Assembly (NCBI GenBank): GCA_963402885.1
Contig: OY727098.1
Coordinates: 18,400,717-18,464,716 of the forward strand
From: Antedon bifida
Taxonomy: Eukaryota > Echinodermata > Crinoidea > Comatulida > Antedonidae
Direction of reading: 5' to 3'
DNA: 64,000 nucleotides
Shown: positions 42,101 through 46,339 of the stretch, in pieces
How the letters are laid out: each line of letters begins with the position of its first letter
How positions within the stretch are numbered: the stretch's first letter is position 1
Notes under the pieces: model-generated
The model's input: the letters and a program-made list of their open reading frames with translations, nothing else
Told to the model about the DNA's origin: nothing
The model's database searches: none
Program-made: the position numbers and the translations under genes

Positions 42101-45100
42101 TATGAATTTTTTTTACAAATCTCATTCTACTCACCATCCTTAGTACATTCACCAAATTTGAGTCAGTTCCGACTTAAAATAACGCTATACGAGCACGTTA
42201 AAAATGACAAAATGCGCACATTAATTTTACAAAAGTTCTGAAAATGGTGAAAAATAGGTCTTTTTTAAAATGAAAATAATTCTTCAGAATGCAAGATGAC
42301 CCCCGATTTTTTTAACTTATTCTGGAAGCCATTGAGTTGTAGATATGAATTCATGTACACATTTTACGTACAAAATGTTTTGACGTCATCAAATGGCCAC
42401 TTGAATTTAAAAATTAGGATTTGTTATCTTTTTGTGTAGATTATCACATTCAACAGAGCGCATCTTGGTTATGTGTGCTCGAATTTCGCACAACTTTCAG
42501 TATGTGCTTGCTTAATTAATTATCTTTATCATGAGTTGACACTATCTTCATTTTAATGACGTCATCATGCGTAAAAACTTGAATAACGTAGGCCGTGTAA
42601 TTTCACCTTCGCAGTAAATTTGAATATCTTACAGCTCTTCAGAATTGAAGGTTACCTTGATGATTATAATTTATTATGAAAGCTGATGAAATGTAGATAT
42701 TAATTCATATAAAAATTAAGCCTATCGGATGTTGTGACGTTAACATATGGCCAGTTGAAGTGAAAAAGTATTTTTTTCATATTTTTCGTCAAAGTTATAC
42801 ACAATTCAAAGAGCGCGCAATTTTTTTTCCAAATCTTATATTTTTTTGCTCAATTAATTATCTTTCGAAATTGTCATCTTAAAGTTTAGTTTAATAACGT
42901 CATCATGCCAAAAAATTAGAAATGTGTGTCCCGTAATTTCACCTATGCTACACTGTATATAGATATACAGTATATACTGTACATATTGTATATGGCATAT
43001 AGGCACAACTCAGCACTATAAGCATATAATAGGATGGCATACATCAACATTTTCCGATCGTATGTTAACGTACGTGCATGTTTAAAAAAAATTAATTTCA
43101 GTAAAATGATAAAAATGATCACCTATAATTCGTCAAAGTGACGAATTAAATTCTAGTTTATAATTAAATTGTGTATACAAACATAATTCTAAATTTAAAA
43201 GTGCTGATTACAAAATTGAAACCATGGTATGACTTGAATCAGATTTGAAAAACGTACATTTTCATGAAACTGTTTTATGGAATTGTTATTCTATACTTAG
43301 AGTAAAGATTCATGAAAGTTAAGTAAATTTATAAGCATGAAAGCAAAAAAGTAAAATTATAAATTGCGGAGGAAAAATTAGGGCGTTCAGACATGGGGCT
43401 ATGGTTATCGTTAATTGGTAGTTTCGTCCAGGACGCTACTTATTAACATAGGAAACCTGATTAGATAGAATGTTGAATTACATCACTGGATGCTACGGTA
43501 CATCAATGTGAAGAGAGCCTATAACATGTAAAGTTGGCACACCATATGACATCATAAGGGATAAATTAGATTAGTTTCTTCAAGGTAAATCCAAGGTACA
43601 GTAGAAATATAAACTTATACAGTAGGTTTCTATGCTTATGAGCAATTTCATTGGATGGCGCATACTGTTAATGAGCTAACAGTGTTACTACGTTACAGTA
43701 CAAGATTATCTTATGTTTTCATTCATTTAACCAAGCTGTAAACAGCTTAGCATACTGTCTCTGTTGAAACTGTTAACAACTTTGAAAGACTAGAACTTGA
43801 AAGAGGAGATTCATTTCCTACAGTATTTCCTGTGTTAAATCATAATGTCCTTACTGTCGTCGGCGGCACACCATTTTTACCCCATTAGGCTAGACTACAT
43901 ACCATTTTCTCAATAACTTTTTAGGATACTCTAATTTAATTTGTTCAAGTTAGTTATTTTTAAGTGGGAATGAGTATAATTTTCTTTGATAAAATTGTAC
44001 TGAGCAGAGGTAATCTTTTAAATTTAAATGGACAAGATCATATCTGATCACGTTATTAAAATTCACTACCAAATGAAGTTAAGCTAAGTCATATATATGT
44101 CACAGGTATACGACTCTGGTTACACAATTCTGGATCATCTCCACATTTTTGCTAGTGGTGTAAAAGAGGTTATAACTTCAGATATATCAGCTTAAAGTGG
44201 GTTATGCAGTTGAATTTAGCAGTCTGACCACCACTTTTAAAATACTCCTTTCTTTGCATGCATCCTCCAAGCGTACAATGTTTTAAGAAATTGTTAAAGA
44301 GTTTTCTTTTCCATAAAGAATAATCTAGATGTTCTTGTATACTGCTATAATTATTGTACAGCGCTTTGGTCTTTTTTTTTGGAAAAGCGCTTTATAAATC
44401 CATATAGTATAGTATAGTATAAATGTAATTATGAACTAATTTTTGATATCTATTTTTGACAGACTACAGTGTAAATATTACTGTACGTACATGTTAGCTT
44501 GCACTCCTCCATTAAAGAATCCTGAACCTGCCTTTGACAGACACCAGGGCATCAACAGAAACGTTTCGTGAAAGGGGTATAAGTTTCGCCCGTACTGTGT
44601 GTTACCGGGGAGTTTATTTTTTATGACTCTATATGGGTGCAATTTATAATTACAAAACTTAAATTCCTGGTCAAAATTCCCTGGATATTCATTCCATAAT
44701 AAGTTTAATAGCCATTTGATTTTAGTGGGGCTTCAAAGGCCAGAGGAGGGTACTGTACACACCAATCCTTTAGGACTACAGTATAAGTCATTACAAAATA
44801 AAAGATTTGATTACAATGATAACTGCAAATCATACAACTTTTACACAAAATTTAAAAATGTTATCTGATAGGGATTCAGTTTTTGTGAATGAATACTACA
44901 GCAGCATGTTTCAGCTACTTTTATTGGGAGCCTATTAGGAAAAAATGACTTGAATGAGTTTTAATCAATTTTATATTCAAGGTACAGTATTCACCCTTTG
45001 ATAATGCTAATCATAAGTAAACATTTTATTTTTAAACATAATCTCAAATATTTTTAATCTATACTAAAATACTAACCTTGAGATAAGGAGAAGGTATTTA

Positions 45101-45170
45101 ATATAACAATCAATCCCAGTATTAAAGCTTCAACCAACCAAGGTTTCACTCTCAACTCCACAGCAAACAT
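1..45170 (-). CDS. FRAS1: FRAS1-like extracellular matrix protein, 5' part (15 exons, partial)
   Basis: Fifteen minus-strand exons join with consistent phase to about 588 codons: signal peptide (residues about 1-32), six VWC domains, then FU repeats 1-4. Each VWC has ten cysteines with the C-x-x-C-x-C and CCxxC patterns; each FU exon has the spaced cysteines of furin-like repeats. Six VWC domains followed by FU repeats is the known N-terminal layout of FRAS1, a very large single-pass protein that with FREM proteins links epithelium to the underlying basement membrane. The CSPG repeats, Calx-beta domains and membrane segment expected of the family would lie beyond the left edge. Coding segments: 45077-45170, 39026-39057, 22876-22983, 17059-17148, 12859-13018, 12266-12399, 5793-5978, 4881-4938, 2897-3030, 2515-2604, 2273-2420, 1848-1988, 1516-1656, 898-1041, 1-113. 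Kielin/chordin-type proteins also carry VWC arrays but not FU repeats. Family call is strong; one-to-one orthology is inferred. Confidence 0.87.
114..897. other. Intron 14 of the FRAS1-like gene
   Basis: AT-rich, with a short CAT/TAA run near 241-262 and a few GT repeats near 505-514. The segment at about 279-305 has a near-perfect tRNA A-box (tggccgagtgg) as in Leu/Ser tRNAs but no B-box, so it is at most a tRNA-like half. Nothing else recognised. Confidence 0.6.
898..1041 (-). CDS. FRAS1: FRAS1-like exon 14: furin-like repeat 3
   Basis: 144 nt, phase 1 at both ends, acceptor atctttctttcag, donor gtaagt. Reads CFQDCFEC, DCVAC, KCVTECSDGYY and ends LCM, in frame with the repeats on both sides. 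Confidence 0.88.
1042..1515. other. Intron 13, no recognisable feature
   Basis: AT-rich sequence with homopolymer runs. No conserved frame, inverted repeat or known element seen. Confidence 0.5.
1516..1656 (-). CDS. FRAS1: FRAS1-like exon 13: furin-like repeat 2
   Basis: 141 nt, phase 1 at both ends, acceptor tccccaatag (weak pyrimidine tract), donor gtatgt. Reads CHSSCAEC, HCMAC, QCLSTCGPGFY and ends DGECG, a textbook FU repeat. Confidence 0.88.
1848..1988 (-). CDS. FRAS1: FRAS1-like exon 12: furin-like repeat 1
   Basis: 141 nt, phase 1 at both ends, acceptor cttcttttttcag, donor gtacgt. Cysteine pattern CDVDCINC, CTSC, HC, RCGRGFY and a closing TC. One FU repeat fits exactly in one symmetric exon. 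Confidence 0.88.
2273..2420 (-). CDS. FRAS1: FRAS1-like exon 11: body of VWC6
   Basis: 49 codons plus one base, acceptor tttatcacgcag, donor gtgagt (phase 1 out). Starts NEDVW, carries DCNICRC, LC, DC and PPC, and ends GECCHRC with a two-residue linker. It is the last VWC; the next exon changes to the FU pattern. Confidence 0.9.
2515..2604 (-). CDS. FRAS1: FRAS1-like exon 10: end of VWC5, start of VWC6
   Basis: 30 codons, phase 0 both sides, acceptor ttatttgatag, donor gtgagt. GQVLKHQAGRCCPEC closes VWC5 and CFFDGVTYT opens VWC6. Mirrors exon 4. Confidence 0.9.
2897..3030 (-). CDS. FRAS1: FRAS1-like exon 9: first part of VWC5
   Basis: 134 nt, phase 1 in and phase 0 out, acceptor tttgtttacag, donor gtatgc. 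Reads YCEYDQSIKYHG, then MWNVTACQYCIC, NC, DC and ends ITCRQ. Parallel in length and limits to exon 6. Confidence 0.9.
3283..3352 (-). repeat. tRNA-derived SINE head
   Basis: On the minus strand an A-box-like stretch (tagcttggtggtaacatgc) is followed about 35 bases later by a B-box-like ggtttaatcct inside a short stem. Spacing and order fit a tRNA-derived SINE promoter. Not a functional tRNA: I cannot fold a full acceptor stem. Confidence 0.45.
3915..4089. promoter_or_regulatory. Cluster of four CACT-AAGTG-like palindromes
   Basis: Near-palindromes cactgaagtg (3915), cactttagtg (3948), cactaaagtg (3976) and cacttaagta (4080) lie within 180 bases, most followed or preceded by a tttc run. They resemble NK-type homeodomain half sites back to back. 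A decayed short repeat is equally possible. Confidence 0.3.
4604..4751. mobile_element. Palindromic MITE, family B (copy 1)
   Basis: Left end agctcagttcccatttgga pairs with right end tccaaatgggaaccaagctt. The inside carries the family core ttgaccaatcac near the middle and a second inverted gtggtcaaatt. Same layout as copies at 11643-11802 and 53155-53314. No coding capacity. Confidence 0.6.
4881..4938 (-). CDS. FRAS1: FRAS1-like exon 8: end of VWC4
   Basis: 58 nt: 19 codons plus one base, phase 0 in and phase 1 out, acceptor ttgtaattttag, donor gtaacg. Reads NERRIVREGECCAEC and a short VPAE linker, completing the ten cysteines of VWC4. Confidence 0.85.
4939..5792. other. Intron 7
   Basis: Mostly AT-rich. 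The part at about 5405-5650 resembles a stretch at 9130-9300 in intron 6 (shared agtttgaaaa, acttcaggaaaaag, and a gctag block in the same order), so both look like old copies of one dispersed repeat. Confidence 0.45.
5793..5978 (-). CDS. FRAS1: FRAS1-like exon 7: end of VWC3, most of VWC4
   Basis: 62 codons, phase 0 both sides, acceptor tgtattgatag, donor gtaagt. GQLMVVPDGQCCPEC closes VWC3; CTHDSALYF opens VWC4, followed by PCNHCSC, SC, DC and RC, ending RRCNN. The exon spans the domain border, as exons 4 and 10 do. Confidence 0.9.
6246..6510. repeat. Dispersed GGGACAC-rich repeat, family C (copy 1)
   Basis: Contains blocks such as gggacac, ttcaggagacacc and tttaggggata with alternating orientation, as in copies at 13044-13195, 27140-27300, 33680-33905, 34313-34421 and a scrap at 62915-62965. 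Confidence 0.5.
6287..6450. repeat. 61-bp tandem repeat, 2.7 units
   Basis: Units begin at 6287, 6348 and 6409 with attaaagggaca; the first two are almost identical and the third diverges after about 40 bases. The unit includes a GGGACA...TCTCCTGT block typical of the dispersed family C repeats in this window. Confidence 0.85.
6763..8156. mobile_element. Foldback transposon, 1.4 kb, with 5-bp target duplication
   Basis: The two halves are inverted copies over almost the whole length, with the centre near 7505. Ends read TGTTACAACCG and its complement. The flanks repeat GTAGT (6758-6762 and 8157-8161), a 5-bp target duplication. Outer arms are arrays of acataagctg/acattagctg motifs at about 25-35 base spacing; inner arms are arrays of gaccacctctcgtaag and its complement. 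No transposase is encoded; short open frames inside only translate the repeats. TGT...ACA ends with a 4-5 bp duplication are known in Ginger-type elements, but that class call is a guess. Confidence 0.85.
9130..9300. repeat. Diverged dispersed repeat shared with intron 7
   Basis: Blocks tcatcattagctaggcta, tagtttgaaaa, acttcaggaaaaag and tttgaac occur in the same order at about 5500-5615. Similarity is patchy, so both copies are old. Class unknown. Confidence 0.4.
11461..11541 (-). repeat. tRNA-like element with intact acceptor-type stem
   Basis: tggtacttt and aaagtacca form a perfect 9-bp terminal stem 81 bases apart. On the minus strand the inside has a B-box-like ggttcgaatcagg and a partial D-arm-like block. 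The T-stem is poorly paired and no clean anticodon arm forms, so it is a tRNA pseudogene or SINE head rather than a working tRNA. Confidence 0.4.
11643..11802. mobile_element. Palindromic MITE, family B (copy 2)
   Basis: Ends aagcttggttccc and gggaaccaagctt are exact complements. Inside, gcaacgcaagg..ttgaccaatt on the left is mirrored by attggtcaaat..gcgttgcat on the right, with a gttcgaataatcca centre. 160 bp, non-coding. Confidence 0.75.
12266..12399 (-). CDS. FRAS1: FRAS1-like exon 6: first part of VWC3
   Basis: Two bases plus 44 codons (134 nt, phase 1 in, phase 0 out), acceptor cacttttttag, donor gtaatt. Reads PCAYQSQQYH, then SWSPAKCALCKC, QC, DC, and ends VSCQQ after cysteine 7. Same length and limits as exon 9. 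Confidence 0.9.
12400..12858. other. Intron 5, no recognisable feature
   Basis: 459 bases of AT-rich sequence with good splice sites at both ends. No repeat or conserved element seen. Confidence 0.5.
12859..13018 (-). CDS. FRAS1: FRAS1-like exon 5: body of VWC2
   Basis: 53 codons plus one base, acceptor cttttttgcag, donor gtaagt (phase 1 out). Starts DNSQW, carries PCSTCYC, EC, TC and QC, and ends with GECCPQC and a short VKVG linker. No intron interrupts the position where VWC1, 3, 4 and 5 are split. Confidence 0.9.
13044..13195. mobile_element. Family C foldback repeat (copy 2)
   Basis: tacagtagagcctttatt at the left is mirrored by aataaaggg..ctactgta at the right; tgtcccctta and ttaaggggaca blocks alternate between. 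Compact non-coding palindromic element. Confidence 0.5.
14988..15660 (-). mobile_element. 5'-truncated CR1-like LINE (reverse transcriptase C-terminus)
   Basis: The minus strand has an open frame ending at 15070 that covers the last ~190 residues of a non-LTR reverse transcriptase polyprotein: FNDKKSFCMRF, then YLGHIL, then FRSYCINMYCAALW, NNALRRILN and GVPSFNEYMRKSTYSFMQR, in the order seen in CR1/jockey-type elements. The 3' end has the TGAAATTGAATTGAA-type tail typical of CR1 relatives. The catalytic part and endonuclease are missing, so it is a dead-on-arrival insertion. Confidence 0.75.
17059..17148 (-). CDS. FRAS1: FRAS1-like exon 4: end of VWC1, start of VWC2
   Basis: 30 codons, phase 0 both sides. 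GEKLRIAPNNCCPEC closes VWC1 and closely matches the corresponding segment known from vertebrate FRAS1. After a short linker, CQYNGEIIG opens VWC2. The exon bridges two domains with no intron at the domain border. Same length (90 nt) and same relative limits as exon 10. Confidence 0.9.
18058..18125. repeat. Half copy of family B MITE
   Basis: ctaggacacaatgcaaaga..atgcaatgtaagt..ttgaccaatcaca matches the left half of family B and then stops; the mirrored right half is absent. Confidence 0.4.
20560..20815 (+). mobile_element. LINE 3' tail fragment (CR1-like)
   Basis: T-rich non-coding stretch ending attgaataaatg..ttgaaattgaaaaaaattga, the same kind of tail as the LINE at 14988-15660 in the opposite orientation. 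No reverse transcriptase frame remains, so only the 3' UTR is represented. Confidence 0.4.
22096..22132. other. 11-bp perfect hairpin in intron 3
   Basis: gagcatctaca (22096-22106) and tgtagatgctc (22122-22132) pair perfectly around a 15-base loop. The stem is too short and does not extend, so a microRNA precursor is unlikely; a decayed MITE core is possible. Confidence 0.4.
22876..22983 (-). CDS. FRAS1: FRAS1-like exon 3: core of VWC1
   Basis: 36 codons, phase 0 on both sides, acceptor ctgttttcag and donor gtaagt. Starts NFTVW and carries cysteines 2-7 of the first VWC (PCTVCSC, LC, QC, GC). It ends GCDFQR, just before the C-terminal subdomain encoded by exon 4. Confidence 0.9.
23071..23350. 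mobile_element. Palindromic MITE, family A (copy 1), interrupted
   Basis: Ends aaagctctgt and acagagcttt are complementary; the inner part has actagtttgacaaaaa..gtgtgatgtg mirrored by cacatcacatt..gtcacataaagtttga. The element is split after 23088 by a 114-bp insertion and resumes at 23203. Confidence 0.85.
23089..23202. mobile_element. Second MITE nested in family A copy, TA target duplication
   Basis: The host element reads cacta/tcaaac in other copies; here the insert is bordered by TA at 23087-23088 and 23203-23204, a TA target duplication. Its ends ggccctgtttctgctg and cagcagaaacaggccc are inverted. The centre is an array of ataccgtattt and its complement. TA duplication and lack of coding suggest a mariner/Tc1- or TA-targeting non-autonomous element. 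Confidence 0.8.
26907..27094. mobile_element. Family A MITE (copy 2)
   Basis: taaagctctgtctacacca at the left pairs with tagtgtagacaaggcttta at the right. It has three repeats of the aaatatggtagtgata-type block, one or two more than other copies, so its centre is longer. Confidence 0.8.
27140..27300. repeat. Family C repeat (copy 3)
   Basis: Blocks ttcaggggacacccta, ttcagaggacac, tttaaggggacac and gtttggtccag, mixed with acagtagcc, as in other family C copies. It adjoins a family A MITE. Confidence 0.45.
29148..29225. mobile_element. Family A MITE, truncated (copy 3)
   Basis: Reads caaactttatatgacaaaaa, then gtgtgatgtgcccaaatatgg and ends tgtagaaagagcttta. The central palindrome and one arm are lost. 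Confidence 0.6.
29995..30760 (+). mobile_element. Deleted PIF/Harbinger-like transposon with Myb/SANT frame
   Basis: Perfect 18-bp terminal inverted repeats begin GACCCCATTTACACTTCA and the flanks repeat TAA (29992-29994, 30761-30763), the 3-bp target duplication of PIF/Harbinger elements. Subterminal regions are GC-rich with many ggccggc blocks, in sharp contrast to the AT-rich surroundings. The inside keeps a Myb/SANT-like open frame (30314-30526) but no DDE transposase. Autonomous Harbinger elements encode both a transposase and a Myb-like DNA-binding protein, so this looks like an internally deleted copy; capture of a host trihelix/Myb exon is the alternative. Confidence 0.7.
30314..30526 (+). 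pseudogene. Myb/SANT-like DNA-binding domain fragment inside the TAA-flanked element
   Basis: From the ATG at 30314 (context aaaATGg) the frame reads MAERRGVTWGEEEVLALLAI and then an IQSRMDG..RN..IYRDIS segment. A tryptophan followed by acidic residues and a leucine pair, then an RN-x-x-hydrophobic segment, is the pattern of trihelix or Myb_DNA-bind_4 type domains. Homology fades after RDIS, where a GT at 30447 may be a splice donor; the codons beyond to the stop at 30524-30526 look intronic. The rest of the gene is absent here. Confidence 0.6.
31730..31810 (+). repeat. tRNA-like SINE candidate
   Basis: A B-box-like gggtttgatatccc at about 31779-31792 follows an agttcaagaccaatg A-box-like stretch at suitable spacing. 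The following ggctggtatactcatg..ggccagg could be the SINE body. Evidence is limited to these motifs. Confidence 0.35.
33680..33905. repeat. Family C repeat (copy 4), expanded
   Basis: Alternating gggtgtcgcc, gggcattgcc, ataggagcgttgcc, gggtgtcacc and cccttaata blocks, with a small internal duplication (gttgccataatagg twice). Same block style as other family C copies. Confidence 0.5.
34313..34421. repeat. Family C repeat (copy 5)
   Basis: gttacagtagaaaaaccc..ggggacacaaagtatcccc..gtgtcccctgaaa..ttcccccttaaaaggg..cccactgta; compact copy with both orientations of the block. Confidence 0.55.
35379..35530. mobile_element. Family A MITE (copy 4)
   Basis: taaagctctgtctacacta and tagtgtagacagagcttta are perfect complements at the ends; internal gatgtgcccaaatatgg and atggtcaaatcaca mirror each other around tatacagtatat. 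Confidence 0.85.
36009..36155. mobile_element. Family A MITE (copy 5)
   Basis: gctctgtctacactatcaaac at the left and gtgtagacagaacttta at the right, with the ccatatatgg centre preserved; the right arm has lost part of the tttttgtcac block. Confidence 0.8.
36806..37125. mobile_element. Imperfect foldback element, family unknown
   Basis: Left end gttcagatct..gttatgcttttgtatcg is mirrored at the right by cgaaagcataactcat..ggtctgatcag. The inner part repeats the gttcagat and cgtatcgtaag blocks. No coding capacity. Confidence 0.45.
39026..39057 (-). CDS. FRAS1: FRAS1-like exon 2: 32-nt microexon opening VWC1
   Basis: Acceptor ttttctcttgtag and donor gtaagt flank 32 bases that read VCFYQGLQHA after completing a Gly codon from exon 1 (phase 1 in, phase 0 out). 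The C-x-Y-x-G motif is the usual start of a VWC domain and continues smoothly into exon 3. The exon is isolated by a 6.0-kb intron before it and a 16-kb intron after it. Confidence 0.85.
39171..39315. mobile_element. Family A MITE (copy 6)
   Basis: taaagctctgtctacacta to tagtgtagacagaccttta with the full set of internal mirrored blocks; one of the best preserved copies and a good reference for the family (about 145 bp, TA at both borders). Confidence 0.85.
40074..41659 (+). mobile_element. Helitron-like element, unit 1 of a tandem pair
   Basis: Non-autonomous, no Rep/helicase frame. The 3' end has a perfect 9-bp stem (aattcgtca at 41630-41638, tgacgaatt at 41642-41650) with a 3-base loop, five bases, then CTAG followed by T: the canonical Helitron 3' signature. 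A 12-bp inverted repeat (aggtgatcattt at 40074, aaatgatcacct at 40092) sits upstream, and aaatgatcacct recurs just before the 3' hairpin, as expected for subterminal repeats in Helentron-type elements. Contains gcgcgcg and tgacgtcatca blocks unlike the surrounding intron. Confidence 0.7.
41660..43156 (+). mobile_element. Helitron-like element, unit 2 of a tandem pair
   Basis: Begins directly after CTAG of unit 1 and repeats it with a period of about 1516 bases at near identity; differences are scattered substitutions and a deletion of about 20 bases after gagcgcgca near 42820. The 3' hairpin (43127-43135 with 43139-43147), CTAG (43153-43156) and following T are all conserved. The 5' inverted repeat of unit 1 is missing, so the unit starts at the ttttctttttattg block. 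Confidence 0.72.
44215..44420 (+). mobile_element. L2/CR1-like LINE 3' end with (ATAGT)n tail
   Basis: A short frame reads CFKKLLKSFLFHKE and stops, matching the usual C-terminal FKxxLKTxLF motif of L2/CR1-type ORF2. It is followed by a stem (gcgcttt at 44371 with aaagcgc at 44385) found at the 3' ends of such elements and by four ATAGT repeats (44403-44420). Confidence 0.55.
45077..45170 (-). CDS. FRAS1: FRAS1-like exon 1: start codon and signal peptide
   Basis: Encodes 31 codons plus one base, from MFAVELRVKPW through a hydrophobic stretch LVEALILGLIVIL to SLSQ. A basic n-region, hydrophobic core and small polar end fit a secretory signal peptide. This ATG is the first in-frame Met after an in-frame TAA at 45276-45278. 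The donor is caag/gttagt at 45071-45076. An out-of-frame ATG at 45269-45271 would lie upstream if the message were unspliced; an acceptor-like AG at 45174-45175 could remove it by joining the leader exon three bases before the ATG. Confidence 0.8.
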
Positions 45171-45816
45171 CGCCTTGTTAATACCAACAACAAATTCCAA
45201 ACAAAAACGTTTATTCCATAAAGAAGTTAAAATCCACACAATATGTTCCTTGGTTGTATATCTTTTAACATCTCTTTAGTATGATTGTGATCATCTTCTG
45301 TATAGTTAAAATCAAAACAAGTACTATAATAAAATTATTTTCATTTATTGCAATTGGTCTATCAGTATGACTATGTATAAAACACAGCTGGTATTGTATC
45401 TCTCTGTACTTAACTTTTAGACTTTTGTGTGTAGATTTGGCTACAAAATTCAAGAAATCAGGTTAGGCAGCCTATTCTTGTCAAGTTAATATATAATTAA
45501 ATTTTAATCAAATAAAGAATGATAGTTATGTAGTGTTTATTACTTATTAAACAATACTCAACTTCTTCAAGCTAGGCCTGGAGTACGAAACTAACACCGT
45601 CTAATGATTTCCTTCAACCGAAGCCCTCTCGCCGACCCTATCTATCGATAAGCGTATTCATAGCCTAAATATAAGCCTTCGCGAGGCCTTGAAAATAACT
45701 ATGTCGTCAACCTTACACACTACATAAAAGTTTCAAACAATGAAATAATACGTAGACATACGTTAAGAGAGTGGAAATATAATAATGGGCTAAAAATATG
45801 TTGTAAATACACTAAC

Positions 45817-45905
45817 CTAATTTCAATCTTTCCCACTCCAGATCTTCTTTGAAGGGTGGTGGAAGACTACTCAGCACTCGCTCTTAAAAGTTTACTTTGT
45901 TTTGG
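45817..45905 (-). other. Probable non-coding leader exon of the FRAS1-like gene
   Basis: On the minus strand a consensus-like donor (attag/gttagtg at 45811-45816) ends a stretch with no useful ATG. Its donor has the same six bases as that of exon 1. It could splice to the AG at 45174-45175 just before the start codon. The upstream end is not defined and is set near the AT-rich block ttttaag as a guess. Transcript data would decide. Confidence 0.4.
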
Positions 45906-45960
45906 GGTACCGGTATTCTCGAAAGAGGGCGCTGCAATACTTTGCAGAATTAGCATGTAC
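45890..45960 (-). promoter_or_regulatory. Candidate promoter region of the FRAS1-like gene
   Basis: Sequence just upstream of the proposed leader exon. It lacks a canonical TATA box but has agagggcgctgc at 45925-45936, similar to the core of CTCF-type sites, and a less AT-rich stretch around ggggtaccgg. Assigned by position only. Confidence 0.25.
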
Positions 45961-46029
45961 TTATTGTATATACTGTACTTTCTATAAGCAAACTTTTCTG
46001 TAAATTTCGTACAATATCGATATTAAATC

Positions 46030-46339
46030 TAAGTTGGGGACCCCTCATGAAACGTCACAAAATAAACATGAATATTATATTCATTAGTCATATCTATAAG
46101 GTGTGACGTAAGAATTGTCAATTCTACAAAACTACAATTCGCTAATGCAAACGTAAATTTCTGTCGAGTCGTCTCTCGAGTGGATTACACTATGGACTTT
46201 ACATGCCGATGTATGGGGTTCGAATCCCATGAGCAACTTCTTTTTACTTTGTAGTGAGATAGAGATTATTTAGAGGGTTAGGTTTAGTTTAGTTTAGGCA
46301 GTAGCGGCTATCTTCGCATACTAAGGGGCCCCCAACTTA
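46030..46339. mobile_element. MITE with GC-rich ends carrying a tRNA-like segment
   Basis: taagttggggacccc at the left and ggggcccccaactta at the right are inverted. Between them lies a tRNA-like segment (46166-46232). It ends about 100 bases from the proposed promoter region of the FRAS1-like gene. Confidence 0.5.
46166..46232 (+). repeat. tRNA-Ser/Leu-like pseudogene
   Basis: ctcgagtggattacac resembles a class II A-box, tatggactttacat an anticodon arm, and ggggttcgaatcccat an excellent B-box/T-arm, ending gagcaac. The acceptor pairing with gtcgtct has mismatches and no clear anticodon can be assigned. A dead tRNA copy or SINE head. Confidence 0.45.

Larger units (their letters stand above)
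39058..45076. other. Intron 1
   Basis: 6.0 kb. A family A MITE (39171-39315) lies near the microexon, the tandem Helitron-like pair fills 40074-43156, and a LINE tail lies at about 44215-44420. 39320-40070, 43160-44210 and 44430-45070 show nothing recognisable apart from a block at 44660-44760 resembling 13970-14040. Confidence 0.55.

Noticed and set aside
40519-42241. Twin 68-residue frames as a real protein
   Set aside because: They lie in Helitron-like repeats whose non-coding parts are equally conserved; no motif or start context supports translation.
41650-43156. The 1.5-kb direct repeats as paired LTRs of a retrotransposon
   Set aside because: No internal gag/pol region lies between them, ends are not TG...CA, and the units abut at a Helitron-type CTAG/T end.
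46166-46232. Functional tRNA gene
   Set aside because: B-box is excellent but acceptor-stem pairing has mismatches and no clean anticodon arm forms.
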